Source: Hyphomicrobium sp. 12-62-95 | Lineage (GTDB): Bacteria; Pseudomonadota; Alphaproteobacteria; Rhizobiales; Hyphomicrobiaceae | Direction of reading: 5' to 3' | Length of the DNA: 64,000 nucleotides | Assembly: GCA_002279935.1 (NCBI GenBank) | Contig: NCCZ01000022.1 | Coordinates: 22,907 to 86,906 of the forward strand | Shown: piece by piece, positions 26,011 to 35,700 of the stretch | Layout: every line of letters begins with the position of its first letter | How positions within the stretch are numbered: position 1 is the stretch's first letter | Notes under the pieces: generated by a model | What the model was told of the DNA's origin: nothing | Database searches by the model: none | What the model saw: the letters and a program-made list of their open reading frames with translations, nothing else | Translations under genes and position numbers: made by a program

Positions 26011-27063
26011 ATGAGCGTCACGCGCACGCCCGCCAAGCATTTCGCCCCCCTTGCGATCGGGGCTCCCGAACCTTACCGCGCGCTGCCGGTGCGCATCGAG
26101 CGGATGATCCACTTCATCCCGCCGCACAACGAAAAGATTCGCGCCAAACTTAAAGACACCATCGGTCAAGTGGACGTCGTTTTGGGGAATCTGGAGGACG
26201 CGATTGCGGTGGGCGAGAAGGAACAGGCGCGCGCCGGGTTCGTCTCGATGGCGAATGAGTTCGACTTCGGCCAGACGGGACTGTGGACGCGCATCAATTG
26301 CCTCAACTCGCCGTGGATGCTGGATGACGTGACTGAGATCGTGTCCAAAGCCGGTAACAAGGTCGACGTCATCATGCTGCCGAAGGTCGAAGGACCGTGG
26401 GACATTCATTATCTCGATCAGTTGCTGGCGCAGCTGGAAGCCAAGCACAAGGTGAGCCGCCCGATCCTCATTCACGCGATTTTGGAGACGGCTGAGGGCG
26501 TGAAAAACGTTGAGGCGATTGCTGCGGCCTCGCCGCGCATGCATGGCATGAGCCTGGGGCCGGCAGATCTGGCCGCCTCGCGCGGCATGAAGACGACGCG
26601 GGTCGGCGGCGGGCATCCGGATTATGGCGTGCTTGCGGATCCGTCGAAAGATGGTGGTCCGCGGGCCCATTATCAGCAGGACCTCTGGCACTACACGGTT
26701 GGCAAGATGGTGGATGCTTGCCTCTCGTATGGGTTGAAGCCGTTTTATGGACCGTTCGGGGATTTCGCGGACGGGGCGGCGTGCGAAGCGCAATTCCGCA
26801 ACGCGTATCTCCAGGGCTGCCTCGGCGCCTGGTCGCTGCATCCCTCGCAGATCGAGATCGCCAAGCGCGTGTTCTCTCCGGACCCGAAGGAAGTGGCGTT
26901 CGCACGCAAGATCCTGGAGGCGATGCCTGATGGGACCGGCGCGGTGATGATCGACGGTAAGATGCAGGACGATGCGACCTGGAAGCAGGCGAAGGTGATC
27001 GTTGATTTGGCGCGTCTCGTCGCGTCCAAGGATCCAGACCGGTCGGCGGCATACGGCTTCTAA
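26011..27063 (+). CDS. mcl: Malyl-CoA lyase, Chloroflexus-type (HpcH/HpaI aldolase family)
   Basis: A 350-residue CitE-like aldolase. The sequence closely follows, from memory, the Chloroflexus L-malyl-CoA/beta-methylmalyl-CoA/citramalyl-CoA lyase: LAIGAPEPYRALPVR, GNLEDAI, VIMLPKVEGPWDIHY, HAILETAEGV and SLGPADLAASRGMKTTRVG are shared, as is the end MIDGKMQDDATWKQAK. These enzymes make or cleave malyl-CoA from acetyl-CoA and glyoxylate, as in the serine cycle and ethylmalonyl-CoA pathway. Start ATG 26011 matches the family N-terminus; a frame back to 25951 exists. The stop overlaps the next start (TAATG). Confidence 0.88.
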   Translation: MSVTRTPAKHFAPLAIGAPEPYRALPVRIERMIHFIPPHNEKIRAKLKDTIGQVDVVLGNLEDAIAVGEKEQARAGFVSMANEFDFGQTGLWTRINCLNSPWMLDDVTEIVSKAGNKVDVIMLPKVEGPWDIHYLDQLLAQLEAKHKVSRPILIHAILETAEGVKNVEAIAAASPRMHGMSLGPADLAASRGMKTTRVGGGHPDYGVLADPSKDGGPRAHYQQDLWHYTVGKMVDACLSYGLKPFYGPFGDFADGAACEAQFRNAYLQGCLGAWSLHPSQIEIAKRVFSPDPKEVAFARKILEAMPDGTGAVMIDGKMQDDATWKQAKVIVDLARLVASKDPDRSAAYGF

Positions 27064-27806
27064 TGACCCGCAAACGGACCATGAACGATAAGGGGCGGCG
27101 CGCCTTGACACGTGCGGCGCGGGCTGGGCGTAATCCCGAGATGAGTGGAAAACGCACCCCTTCCGACCCCGCAGTTCCCAAGACCAAGGCCGCCACATCG
27201 GCGGTCAAACCGAGTCGCAAGGCCAGTGCGCCGAAGCCGGCGGCCGCCGATCAGGCCGTCACAGGGCGCGGCGCGAAGGCTGTTGCCAAGATCAAGGCGA
27301 AAGCTGCGGGCAAGGTGAAGGTGCGGGTGGTTTCGCCGAAGGCGCCGCTGGCGAAATCGCCGGAGGCCGTTGCCGCACCCCGGGCCCAGCGCCGCGTTGT
27401 GTCGGAGATCAAGGCGAGGCCGCGTCTGCGGAAGAGTGAGCGGTCCCCGCGCGTTGGCGGCAAACGCCGGGATGGCGGGATGGCTCTTGCGCGTTTTGCC
27501 GTCGGCGACGTGGTGCGGCACAAGTTTTATCCGTTCCGCGGCGTCGTCTTCGACATCGATCCGGTGTTCGCCAACACGGACGAGTGGTGGCTGTCTATTC
27601 CCGAACAGATGCGGCCGAAGAAGAACCAGCCGTTCTACCACCTGCTGGCCGAGAACGCGGAGACTGAATATATCGCCTACGTCTCGGAGCAGAACCTGAT
27701 GCCGGATACCACCGGTGTGCCGGTCCGCCATCCGCAGGTGTCGGACTATTTTGTCGAAGATGAAGACGGCCGCTACCGGCCGGTGTTCATGACAATGCTG
27801 AACTAA
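27063..27806 (+). CDS. hspQ: HspQ-like protein with long basic N-terminal extension
   Basis: The C-terminal ~108 residues are a complete HspQ (heat-shock protein, hemimethylated-DNA-binding YccV fold): FAVGDVVRHKFYPFRGVVFDIDP, EWWLSIPEQM, QPFYHLLAEN and AYVSEQNLMPD. HspQ modulates Lon specificity in Salmonella/Yersinia relatives. It is preceded by 139 residues rich in Lys, Ala, Pro and Arg, similar in composition to histone H1-like bacterial proteins. The ATG at 27063 overlaps the mcl stop (TAATG), implying coupled translation. An internal ATG at 27480, exactly at the HspQ core, could give a normal-length protein. Both products are possible. Confidence 0.82.
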   Translation: MTRKRTMNDKGRRALTRAARAGRNPEMSGKRTPSDPAVPKTKAATSAVKPSRKASAPKPAAADQAVTGRGAKAVAKIKAKAAGKVKVRVVSPKAPLAKSPEAVAAPRAQRRVVSEIKARPRLRKSERSPRVGGKRRDGGMALARFAVGDVVRHKFYPFRGVVFDIDPVFANTDEWWLSIPEQMRPKKNQPFYHLLAENAETEYIAYVSEQNLMPDTTGVPVRHPQVSDYFVEDEDGRYRPVFMTMLN

Positions 27807-27851
27807 TCATCGCGCGCGGTCTTAGGCTTCGTTCACGCTCTGAAAATGAAG

Positions 27852-27879
27852 AACCGCCCGGTGTTTCCACCGGGCGGTT
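27852..27879. terminator. Bidirectional terminator between hspQ and ialB fragments
   Basis: A 12-bp perfect stem, AACCGCCCGGTG (27852-27863) with CACCGGGCGGTT (27868-27879), loop TTTC, followed on the plus strand by TTGATTTT. It lies between convergent genes. Confidence 0.85.
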
Positions 27880-27901
27880 TTGATTTTGGGAAGTGCCGGC
27901 T

Positions 27902-28201
27902 TTACTGCTTGGGAGCCGGAGCCGCGGCGGGCTTGGCCGGCGCCGAACCGGTCGTGGTCGGGGGAGCGCCCGGAGCGTCGGTCGGGATCTTCTTGAGCTG
28001 CTCGGCCTTGAACTTCTCGATGGCGGCCTTCTGACGGTCGCGGATCTGAGCCATCAACTGGCCACGGGCCTTCTTGTATTCGGCGTTGTCGATGGGCTTG
28101 CCGGCGAATGCGTCGGTGAAGCCGTCGAGCGGAACAGGGAAGCCGATTGGCTGAGCGGCTGCGTTCATGGCAACAACCATTAGACCACCACCGGCCTTCA
28201 T
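27902..28201 (-). CDS. IalB-like protein, C-terminal fragment
   Basis: A 99-residue open frame beginning MKAGGGLMVVAMN, which is the usual C-terminal third of invasion-associated locus B (IalB) proteins, followed by PIGFPVPLDGFTDAF and a charged, then Pro/Ala-rich tail. It begins with no signal peptide and overlaps the stop of the N-terminal fragment as ATGA. Adding one base at the junction would rejoin the two into a single 279-residue protein. It could be translated by coupling, though I see no good ribosome-binding site. Confidence 0.7.
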   Translation of the reverse strand: MKAGGGLMVVAMNAAAQPIGFPVPLDGFTDAFAGKPIDNAEYKKARGQLMAQIRDRQKAAIEKFKAEQLKKIPTDAPGAPPTTTGSAPAKPAAAPAPKQ

Positions 28202-28740
28202 CTGGTGCCGGCTTCAGCTTCGATTTCAGCGGTGCAGCCCGAGGCGTGGCAGAGCGAATACTTCAGATCGACGGGCTTCAGTTCCTTGTCGTCGACCTTT
28301 TCGTTCTTGGCGATCTTGGCCCACTGGTCCTTGGTGTAGACGGCGGCGCGCAGGCCCGGGGGCAGCGCCATGCCGAGCGGCACCATGATCATGAGGTGCT
28401 TCTTGTCCTGGCCTTCGACTTCGCGGATGGCGGCGGAGACCAGCACCATGCCCGAGTTGCCGTCGAGGCGCTCGTGGTGGGTGAGGCAGATGTCTTTTTC
28501 TTCTTTCACTTCCTTGCCGTCTTCGCCCTTCTTCACGAGCGGGGTTTTTTCGCAGAGCTTGACCCAGGCGCTCTTGTTAGCGGCAGCGGCGGCAGGGGCT
28601 GCGCCGGCGGCGGGAGCGGCTGCGGGCTTGGCGGGAGCGGCGGCCGGCTTATCCTGCGCGACGGCGGGCGTGCCTACAATGACAAGAGCTGCGGCCAGCG
28701 CGCTCCAGGCGGTGAGACCAAACGTACGTGCGTGTGCCAT
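28198..28740 (-). CDS. Invasion-associated locus B (IalB) family protein, N-terminal fragment
   Basis: A 180-residue exported protein. A signal peptide ends at AVAQ, followed by an Ala/Pro/Lys linker and the IalB domain: WVKLCEK, CLTHHERLDGNSG, IMVPLGMALPPGLRAAVYT and LCHASGCTAEIEA. IalB-like proteins are periplasmic and common in Hyphomicrobiales; despite the name, most have no link to invasion. It stops early: the family normally continues straight after CTAEIE into the segment now found in the overlapping downstream frame. The cysteines that could pair in the periplasm are retained here. Confidence 0.8.
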   Translation of the reverse strand: MAHARTFGLTAWSALAAALVIVGTPAVAQDKPAAAPAKPAAAPAAGAAPAAAAANKSAWVKLCEKTPLVKKGEDGKEVKEEKDICLTHHERLDGNSGMVLVSAAIREVEGQDKKHLMIMVPLGMALPPGLRAAVYTKDQWAKIAKNEKVDDKELKPVDLKYSLCHASGCTAEIEAEAGTR

Positions 28741-29111
28741 GAAAAATTGGACCTTTCTCTCTGAGCCGGATCACCGGCTCCACCCCTCTGAGGCGCGCGT
28801 TATTCAGGGTCGTTGGGACACTGGTTCGACCGACGTTTCGCCGAGCCTGCACACCCTCCAGCGCCCTTGCGCCAGCCGTGGGGCAGTAAGGCTCGGATTG
28901 CGGCAATCCCGTGGCCGGGCGGGCGGGCGTCAAGTCGTGCACAGCGGTCTCAGCGGGGCTCGTTGCAAACTGGCCACGGATCGGTCGCGTTTGAGCTTTA
29001 AGCGGATCGGTGTCAAACGTGCTAAATGGCTGCCGCCATTATGGTAAAAGCCGTTTCATCTGCTTGTGCCGACCCGCGAACCCCGCGTCCGGTCAAACTC
29101 CTGGAGACGCC
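28741..29111. promoter_or_regulatory. Divergent intergenic region, ialB / peptide-binding protein
   Basis: A 371-base region presumably carrying both promoters. Within the ialB leader is a 7-bp hairpin GAGCCGG-ATCA-CCGGCTC (28763-28780), just upstream of the ribosome-binding region. I see no convincing promoter boxes and no gene. Confidence 0.4.
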
Positions 29112-30962
29112 ATGACGCGCCTTGGGCCGCGCCCAGCCTTACGATCTGGCCCACGATCCGGTCTCCGTTGGGCCTGCCTCGCCGCCGCGGTGTTCGGGTT
29201 GTTGCCCGGCGCCGGTACGGCACGGGCCGGCGAACTGGGGGCGCATGCGATTGCCATGCATGGGGCGCCGAAATACCCAGCGGGATTTGAGCACTTTGGA
29301 TTTGCCGATCCGGCCGCGCCGAAGGGGGGACGCGTTGTTCTCGGCCAGACGGGGTCGTTCGACACGCTGAACCCGCTGATCATTCGCGGAGAACCCGTCG
29401 CGGGTATTCGCGAGTGGGTTTACGAAACGCTCATGGCCCGCGGGTTCGATGAGCCATTCACGATGTATGGGCTTATCGCAAAGACCGCCGAGGTGCCCGA
29501 CGATCGCTCGTCGGTGACGTTCCATATCGACCCGGCCGCGCGGTTCTCGGACGGTAAGCCGGTGACGGCGGACGACGTTATTTTTTCCATGGAGGTTTTG
29601 CGGGAACGCGGACGGCCGAACCATCGCAATTCTTACAAAAAGGTCGTGCGCACGGAGCGTGTGTCAGACTTGACGGTGCGGTTCGTCTTCGACGCAAGCG
29701 GCGATCGCGAGATGCCGCTGATCATGGCGTCGATGCCGGTGCTGCCGAAGCATCTGCTCACGCCGGAGACCTTCGAGCGCACGACGCTGGTGCCTCTGGT
29801 CGGTTCGGGTCCGTACACGATCGCGGCGGTCGACGCGGGGCGGTCGATCACCTACAAGCGCAACCCCGATTATTGGGGACGCGATTTGCCGGTGAACCGG
29901 GGGCGGTTCAATTTCGATGAGATCCGGTACGAATATTTTCGCGACATGAGCGTGCAATTCGAGGCGTTCAAGTCGGGCGTGCTCAGCATGCGCTCGGAAG
30001 ATGATCCCAAGCTCTGGTCATCTGGCTACGACATTCCGGCCAAGCGCGACGGACGGATGCTGATGCGCGAGGTGGAGACGGGATTGCCGGCGGGGATGTC
30101 GGCGCTCGCCTTCAACATCCGGCGGCCGGTGTTTCAAGATCCGCGCGTGCGTCGCGGGCTTCTCTTGCTGTTCAACTTCGAGTGGGTGAACAAGACGCTC
30201 TATCACGGGCTTTACAAGCGCACGGAGAGCTTCTTCGAGCGATCGTATCTGTCGTCGGTGGGCAAGGCGGCGGATGCGCGGGAGCGCGAATTGCTGGCGC
30301 CGTTCCCCGACGCGGTGCTGCCGGAGGTGATGGAAGGGCGGGCACGCATGCCGGTCAGCGACGGCACGGGGCACAATCGCGAGAATGCGCGCGAAGCGTT
30401 CCGGCTGTTCAGCGAGGCCGGCTATGTGATCGAAGGTGGCCGGCTCATTCACAAAAAAACCCGGCAGGTTCTCGGGTTTGAAATTCTCGCGGGATCGAGT
30501 GTGCAGCAGCGGCTGATCGCGAGCTACGTTTCGGATCTGGCCAAGCTCGGTATCGCCGCGCGGCTGCGGGTGGTTGATAGTTCGCAATATCAGTCGCGGC
30601 TCAAGGACTACGACTACGACATGATCCAGACGGCGTGGCCGTCGTCGCTCTCGCCGGGCAACGAGCAGGTGTTCCGCTGGGATAGCCGCAACGCCGACGT
30701 GCCGGGGTCGTTCAATTTCGTGGGCGTGAAGAACCCGGCGGTGGATGCCATGATCAAGCGCCTCCTAGAGGCCAAGGACGACCAGGATTTTACCTCCGCC
30801 GTCCGGGCGCTCGACCGGGTGCTGCTGTCGGGCACGTACGTGATCCCGCTGTTTCATGCCTCGCGGCAGTGGGTGGCGCACTGGAAGCAGGTGAAAGGCC
30901 CCGAGCGGTTTGCCCTGTGGGGCTTCAGTCTCGACACGTGGTGGATTGACGGGCAGAAGTAG
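29112..30962 (+). CDS. Extracellular solute-binding protein family 5 (oligopeptide, YejA-like)
   Basis: A 616-residue periplasmic peptide-binding protein of an ABC importer. The signal peptide ends near TARAGE. SBP family 5 features include HGAPKYPAGFEHFGFADP, WVYETLMAR, RFSDGKPVTADDVIFSMEVL and SGPYTIAAVD. The DYDMIQTAWPSSLSPGNEQ stretch and length match the YejA group, which takes up peptides such as microcin C. Start ATG 29112 has CTGGAG seven bases upstream. No permease or ATPase gene is adjacent; the next gene is an acyl-CoA ligase, so the rest of the transporter must be elsewhere. Confidence 0.9.
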   Translation: MTRLGPRPALRSGPRSGLRWACLAAAVFGLLPGAGTARAGELGAHAIAMHGAPKYPAGFEHFGFADPAAPKGGRVVLGQTGSFDTLNPLIIRGEPVAGIREWVYETLMARGFDEPFTMYGLIAKTAEVPDDRSSVTFHIDPAARFSDGKPVTADDVIFSMEVLRERGRPNHRNSYKKVVRTERVSDLTVRFVFDASGDREMPLIMASMPVLPKHLLTPETFERTTLVPLVGSGPYTIAAVDAGRSITYKRNPDYWGRDLPVNRGRFNFDEIRYEYFRDMSVQFEAFKSGVLSMRSEDDPKLWSSGYDIPAKRDGRMLMREVETGLPAGMSALAFNIRRPVFQDPRVRRGLLLLFNFEWVNKTLYHGLYKRTESFFERSYLSSVGKAADARERELLAPFPDAVLPEVMEGRARMPVSDGTGHNRENAREAFRLFSEAGYVIEGGRLIHKKTRQVLGFEILAGSSVQQRLIASYVSDLAKLGIAARLRVVDSSQYQSRLKDYDYDMIQTAWPSSLSPGNEQVFRWDSRNADVPGSFNFVGVKNPAVDAMIKRLLEAKDDQDFTSAVRALDRVLLSGTYVIPLFHASRQWVAHWKQVKGPERFALWGFSLDTWWIDGQK

Positions 30963-30995
30963 GCCTGCAATCCCGCACTTTGAACGTCCGCACCC

Positions 30996-32558
30996 ATGAC
31001 CATTGCCCTGCCCCCTCTCGTCATCCCCGAGCGCTTCAACATGGCGCGCTATTGTTTGGCCGCTCAAGCCGAGCGCTTGCCGGATAAGCCCGCGCTCGTC
31101 GTGGTGGACGATCCCGCGCCCGGCACGCCGGCGCTGGAGACTTGGACGTTTGCTGAGATGGAAGACGCGGTGCTGCGCGTCGCGGCGGCGCTGGAGGATC
31201 GCGGGCTGAAACCCGGTGATCGCATTCTGATCCGGTTGGACAATACGAGCACGTACCCGATCCTCTATTTCGGCGCGATCGCGGCGGGTCTGATTGCGGT
31301 GGCGACGTCGAGTCAATTGACGGCGGCGGAGGCGGATTTTCTCATGCTCGACAGCGCGCCGCGCGCGGTGGCGCTGGCGCCGCATCTGCCGCGCGGGGAT
31401 ATTCCGGCGGACATGATCGTGCTGGAAGAAGCCGACGTGCGCGCGATGATCCAGTATTCGCGGCGCGGGACCTATGCCGACACGCGGGCGGAAGATGCGG
31501 CGTATCTGCTCTACACATCGGGCACGACGGCGCGGCCCAAAGGCGTCGTGCATGCGCATCGCGTGGCGCTTGGCCGGTCGCGGACGTATCAGGGCTGGTA
31601 TGGGATTAGGCCCGACGACGTGATGCTGCACGCGGGCGCGTTCAACTGGACCTATACGCTCGGGACCGGGCTTATTGATCCCTGGGCGAACGGCGTGACC
31701 AGCACGATCTTCGTTGGCGAGAAGACACCGGAAGTTTGGCCAGCGGTGATCCGCAAGACGGGGGCAACGATTTTTGCCGCCGTGCCGGGGCTGTTCCGTC
31801 AGATTCTTAAGTATGCGCCGCCGGGGCCCTTGGATGTGAGGCCGCTGCGGCATGGGTTGATTGCGGGCGAGGCCCCTGCCGCGTCTCTCTTCGGCGACTG
31901 GCATGCGCGGACTGGTACCGACCTCTACGAAGCACTGGGTATGAGCGAGATCTCAACGTACGTTTCGACGTGTCCGGGCATGGTGCGCAAGGACGGCTCA
32001 CCGGGGCGCGCGCAGCCTGGGCGTCGTGTGGCCGTGCTGCCGGTGGGGGGCGGGACGGAGCCGCTGCCGGCGGGCGAGGAGGGTTTGCTTGCGGTGCATC
32101 GCTCCGATCCGGGCTTGATGCTCGGATATTGGAACCGGGCGGATGAAGAGGCGGAGGTCTATCGCGGCGAGTGGTTCCTCGGCGGCGATCTCGCGGTCAT
32201 TGATGCGGACGGCTACATCTTCCACCAGGGCCGTGCCAACGATGTGATGAAGGCGCTGGGCTATCGCGTCTCGCCGTTGGAGGTCGAGACGGCGATCGCG
32301 CAGCACGCGGATGTGGCGGAGGTCGCGTGCGCGGAGATTTCACCGCGTGATGGCGTGACGGTGATCGGTGCGTTTCTGGTCGCGAAGCCCGGGCACACGG
32401 TCGATGCAGCCAGCGTGCTCGCCTTCGCGAAGGAACGGCTCGCGCAGTACAAATGCCCGCGCGAGATCATTGTGGTGGATGCGCTCCCGCGCACGCCGAA
32501 TGGGAAGGTGAAGCGGAGCGAGTTGCAAAAAACGTATCGGGCCAAGGGCGAGTCCTGA
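30996..32558 (+). CDS. Acyl-CoA synthetase, benzoate/2-aminobenzoate-CoA ligase-like
   Basis: A 520-residue AMP-forming ligase of the ANL superfamily. The adenylate motif YTSGTTARPKGVVHAH is near residue 172, GMSEISTY is A5-like, GGDLAVIDADGYIFHQGR holds the hinge Asp/Arg, and the catalytic lysine is in TPNGKVKRSEL near the C-terminus. Overall it resembles the benzoate-CoA ligase branch, but aryl versus short or medium acyl substrate is uncertain. Start ATG 30996 lies 33 bases after the peptide-binding protein. Confidence 0.85.
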   Translation: MTIALPPLVIPERFNMARYCLAAQAERLPDKPALVVVDDPAPGTPALETWTFAEMEDAVLRVAAALEDRGLKPGDRILIRLDNTSTYPILYFGAIAAGLIAVATSSQLTAAEADFLMLDSAPRAVALAPHLPRGDIPADMIVLEEADVRAMIQYSRRGTYADTRAEDAAYLLYTSGTTARPKGVVHAHRVALGRSRTYQGWYGIRPDDVMLHAGAFNWTYTLGTGLIDPWANGVTSTIFVGEKTPEVWPAVIRKTGATIFAAVPGLFRQILKYAPPGPLDVRPLRHGLIAGEAPAASLFGDWHARTGTDLYEALGMSEISTYVSTCPGMVRKDGSPGRAQPGRRVAVLPVGGGTEPLPAGEEGLLAVHRSDPGLMLGYWNRADEEAEVYRGEWFLGGDLAVIDADGYIFHQGRANDVMKALGYRVSPLEVETAIAQHADVAEVACAEISPRDGVTVIGAFLVAKPGHTVDAASVLAFAKERLAQYKCPREIIVVDALPRTPNGKVKRSELQKTYRAKGES

Positions 32559-32570
32559 GACATCCACCGT

Positions 32571-32699
32571 TGTCATCCTGGGCTTTATGCCCGGGATCCA
32601 TCGTGCAGCGCCTGGGAGCGCGTGTTGGGCTGGCGGTATCACCCGAACGGGTTCGAGTTAGCGGAGCCATGGGTTCCGGGGACGAGCCCCGGGATGACA
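32571..32699. repeat. Dispersed palindromic intergenic repeat
   Basis: A 129-base element bounded by TGTCATCC and GGATGACA, with two internal palindromes (CTGGGCTTTATGCCCGGG and CCGGGGACGAGCCCCGGG). When read in some frames, this kind of sequence encodes VIPGLVPGTHG-like phrases, a familiar trace of a repeat family scattered between genes in many alphaproteobacteria. It lies between the convergent acyl-CoA ligase and mfd. Confidence 0.75.
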
Positions 32700-32726
32700 G
32701 CTTTGGGTAGGCGCAACTGCGGATAA

Positions 32727-35700
32727 CTAAGCCGCTTTCTTCGCTTCGCCGGCGATGCGGGCCAGCGATGAGACGAGTTGGCGGACGCCTTTGATGCGGT
32801 CGGCGGCTGTTTCGTAGTCGCCGCGGAAGACGAGTTTGTGGTCGGGCTGCATTTTGGCGCGGGCGCGTTCGGACTGCAGGAATTGCGCGAGCCCGCCCGC
32901 GTTGGGGAAGTCGTTCTTGCGGAATGTGACGACGGCGCCCTTGGGGCCCGCATCGACCTTGGCGATGTTGGCTGCGCGGCAGAGACCTTTGATCTCCATG
33001 ACGTCGAGCAGGTAGCGCACTTCGTCGGGCAGTTCGCCGAAGCGGTCGAAGAGTTCGGCGGCAAAGCCGTCGATGTCGGCGCGGGATTCGAGCGACGACA
33101 GCCGGCGGTAGAGGCCGAGGCGGAGTTGCAGATCGGCGACGTAGGCTTCGGGGATCAGCACCGGCATGCCGAGCGCGATTTCCGGGCTCCACTTGTCGGC
33201 GGCTTCACCCAGATCGCCGCCCTTCATGGCGGCGACCGCTTCTTCCAGCATGGATTGATAGAGCTCGAAGCCGACTTCGCGGATGTGGCCGGACTGTTCT
33301 TCGCCGAGCAGGTTGCCGGCGCCGCGAATGTCGAGGTCGTGGGAGGCGAGCGAGAAGCCGGCGCCGAGCGTGTCGAGTGACTGGAGAACTTTGAGACGCT
33401 TGTCGGCGCCTTCAGTGAGGACGCGGTTCGGCGGCGTCGTGAAGTAGGCATACGCGCGGCGTTTGGAGCGGCCGACTCGGCCGCGCAACTGGTAGAGCGC
33501 GGCGAGGCCGAACATGTCGGCGCGGTGGACGATGAGGGTATTGGCGTTGGGCACGTCGAGGCCGGATTCGACGATCGCGGTGGAGAGCAGGATGTCGTAC
33601 TGGCCTTCGTAGAATGCCGTCATGATGTCTTCGAGTTCGGTTGGCGTCAGCTGGCCGTGCGCGCGGGCGACCTTCAGTTCGGGAACGACTTCGCGCAGGA
33701 ATTCGGCGACTTCGTCGAGGTCGGCGATGCGCGGGACGACATAGAAGCTCTGGCCGCCGCGGGCGCGCTCGCGTTTCAGCGCATCGGCGAGGATGACGGG
33801 ATCAAACGGTGAAATGAACGTGCGCACGGCGAGGCGGTCGACGGGCGGCGTGGTGATGAGGGAGAGTTCGCGGACGCCGGTGAGCGCCAATTGCAGCGTG
33901 CGCGGGATGGGCGTGGCGGAGAGCGTCAGAACGTGGACGTCCTCGCGCAATTTCTTCAAGCGTTCTTTGTGGGTGACGCCGAAGTGCTGCTCTTCGTCGA
34001 CGATGATGAGGCCGAGGCGGGCGAAGTCGATGGCTTTGCCGAGGAGTGCGTGCGTGCCGATGACGATGTCGATCTTGCCGTCCTTCAAGCCGGCTTTCAC
34101 GTCGGCCAGATCCTTCGCGGAGACGAGGCGCGAGGCTTGCGCGACGTTGACGGGCAGACCTTTGAAGCGCTCGGTGAAGGTCTTGTAGTGCTGGCGGGCG
34201 AGGAGCGTGGTGGGAACCACGACAGCGACCTGCATGCCGTTGAGAGCGGCGACGAAGGCGGCGCGGAGAGCCACTTCCGTTTTGCCGAAGCCCACGTCGC
34301 CGCAGACGAGGCGGTCCATGGGGCGGCCGGAAGCGAGGTCGGCGAGGACGGCTTCGATGCTGAGCGCTTGGTCTTCGGTTTCTTCATAGGGGAAGCGGGC
34401 GACGAATTCGTCCCAGGCACCCGTGGGGGGCGAGACGGCGGGGGCTTCCTTCAACTGGCGCAGGGCTGCGATCTTGATCAGTTCGCTGGCGATTTCGCGC
34501 AGGCGGTTCTTGAGGCGGGCTTTGCGCGACTGCCAGGCGCCGCCGCCGAGTTTGTCGAGTTGGCCGTCGCCTTCATCCGAGCCGTAGCGGGAGAGGAGTT
34601 CGATGTTTTCGACAGGCAGGTAGAGCTTGTCGCCGCCGGCGTAGATGAGTTCGAGGCAGTCGTGCGGGGCGCCCAGCGCGGTGATGGTTTTGAGTCCAGC
34701 GAAGCGGCCGATGCCGTGGTCGGCGTGGACGACGAGATCGCCGACGGAGAGGCTCGTTGCTTCGGTCAAAACGCTGGCGGCACGCTTGGGCTTGCGGCGC
34801 GGACGGACGAGGCGGTCTCCGAGAATGTCCTGTTCGCCGATGACGGCGAGGGTGGGTGTCTCGAAGCCTTCTTCGATGCCGAGCACGCCGAGTGCCGCGA
34901 TGTCGCCGGGAAGGGCCAGCGCCTCGTCGTAGCTGTCGACTTTGCGGACGTCTTTGAGGCCGTGTTCGGTGAGAAGGTGGCTAAGTCGTTCGCGGGCCCC
35001 TGGCGTCCAGGTGACGACGATGACCCGGCGTTTGCCAATTTGCAGTGCGCGGATGTGGGAGACGACGGCGTCGAAGACGTTGGTTTCCGGGTTCTGGCGT
35101 TCCAGCGCAAACGTCTTGCCCTTCTTGGCTTGCATGGAGCGGACATTGGGTCCTTCCGTCTGCTCGAAGGCTGTGAGGCGGACGATGTCGTGGGTGCCGA
35201 GCGCCGACCCCCACGTTTTGGCATCGAGAAACATCTGGTCGGGGGGCACGGGCTTATAGGGCTCGGCGCCAAAGTTTTTGGTCTCAAGGCCTTCGACGCG
35301 GGCGTCGTAGTGTTCGCCAATCTGCTCAAAGCGGGCTTTGACGACGTCTTCGGCGTTGTGGTCGAAGGAGACCTTCACGCCCGGCACGTAGTCGAAGAGT
35401 GTTTCGAGTTTCTCATGATAAAACGGCAGCCAGTGTTCCTGGCCCTGGAAGCGGCGGCCGGCGCTGACGGCTTCGTACATGGGATCGTCGCCGGTCGCGC
35501 CGCCGAACATTTCGACGTAACGCCGGCGGAAGAGTGCGACGGGGTGTTCGCCGAAGGCGACTTCGGATACCGGCATCAGGACGACTTTGGGAACGGGCTT
35601 TAGCGAGCGCTGCGTTTCGATGTCGAAGGATTTGATGCTCTCGATGGTGTCGCCGAAGAAGTCGAGGCGGATCGGCGTCTGACGTCCGGGCGAGAAGAGA

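Noticed and set aside
33891..35603. A 570-codon open frame on the plus strand
   Set aside because: It is antisense to mfd, of the same composition type, and without a ribosome-binding site or recognisable domain.
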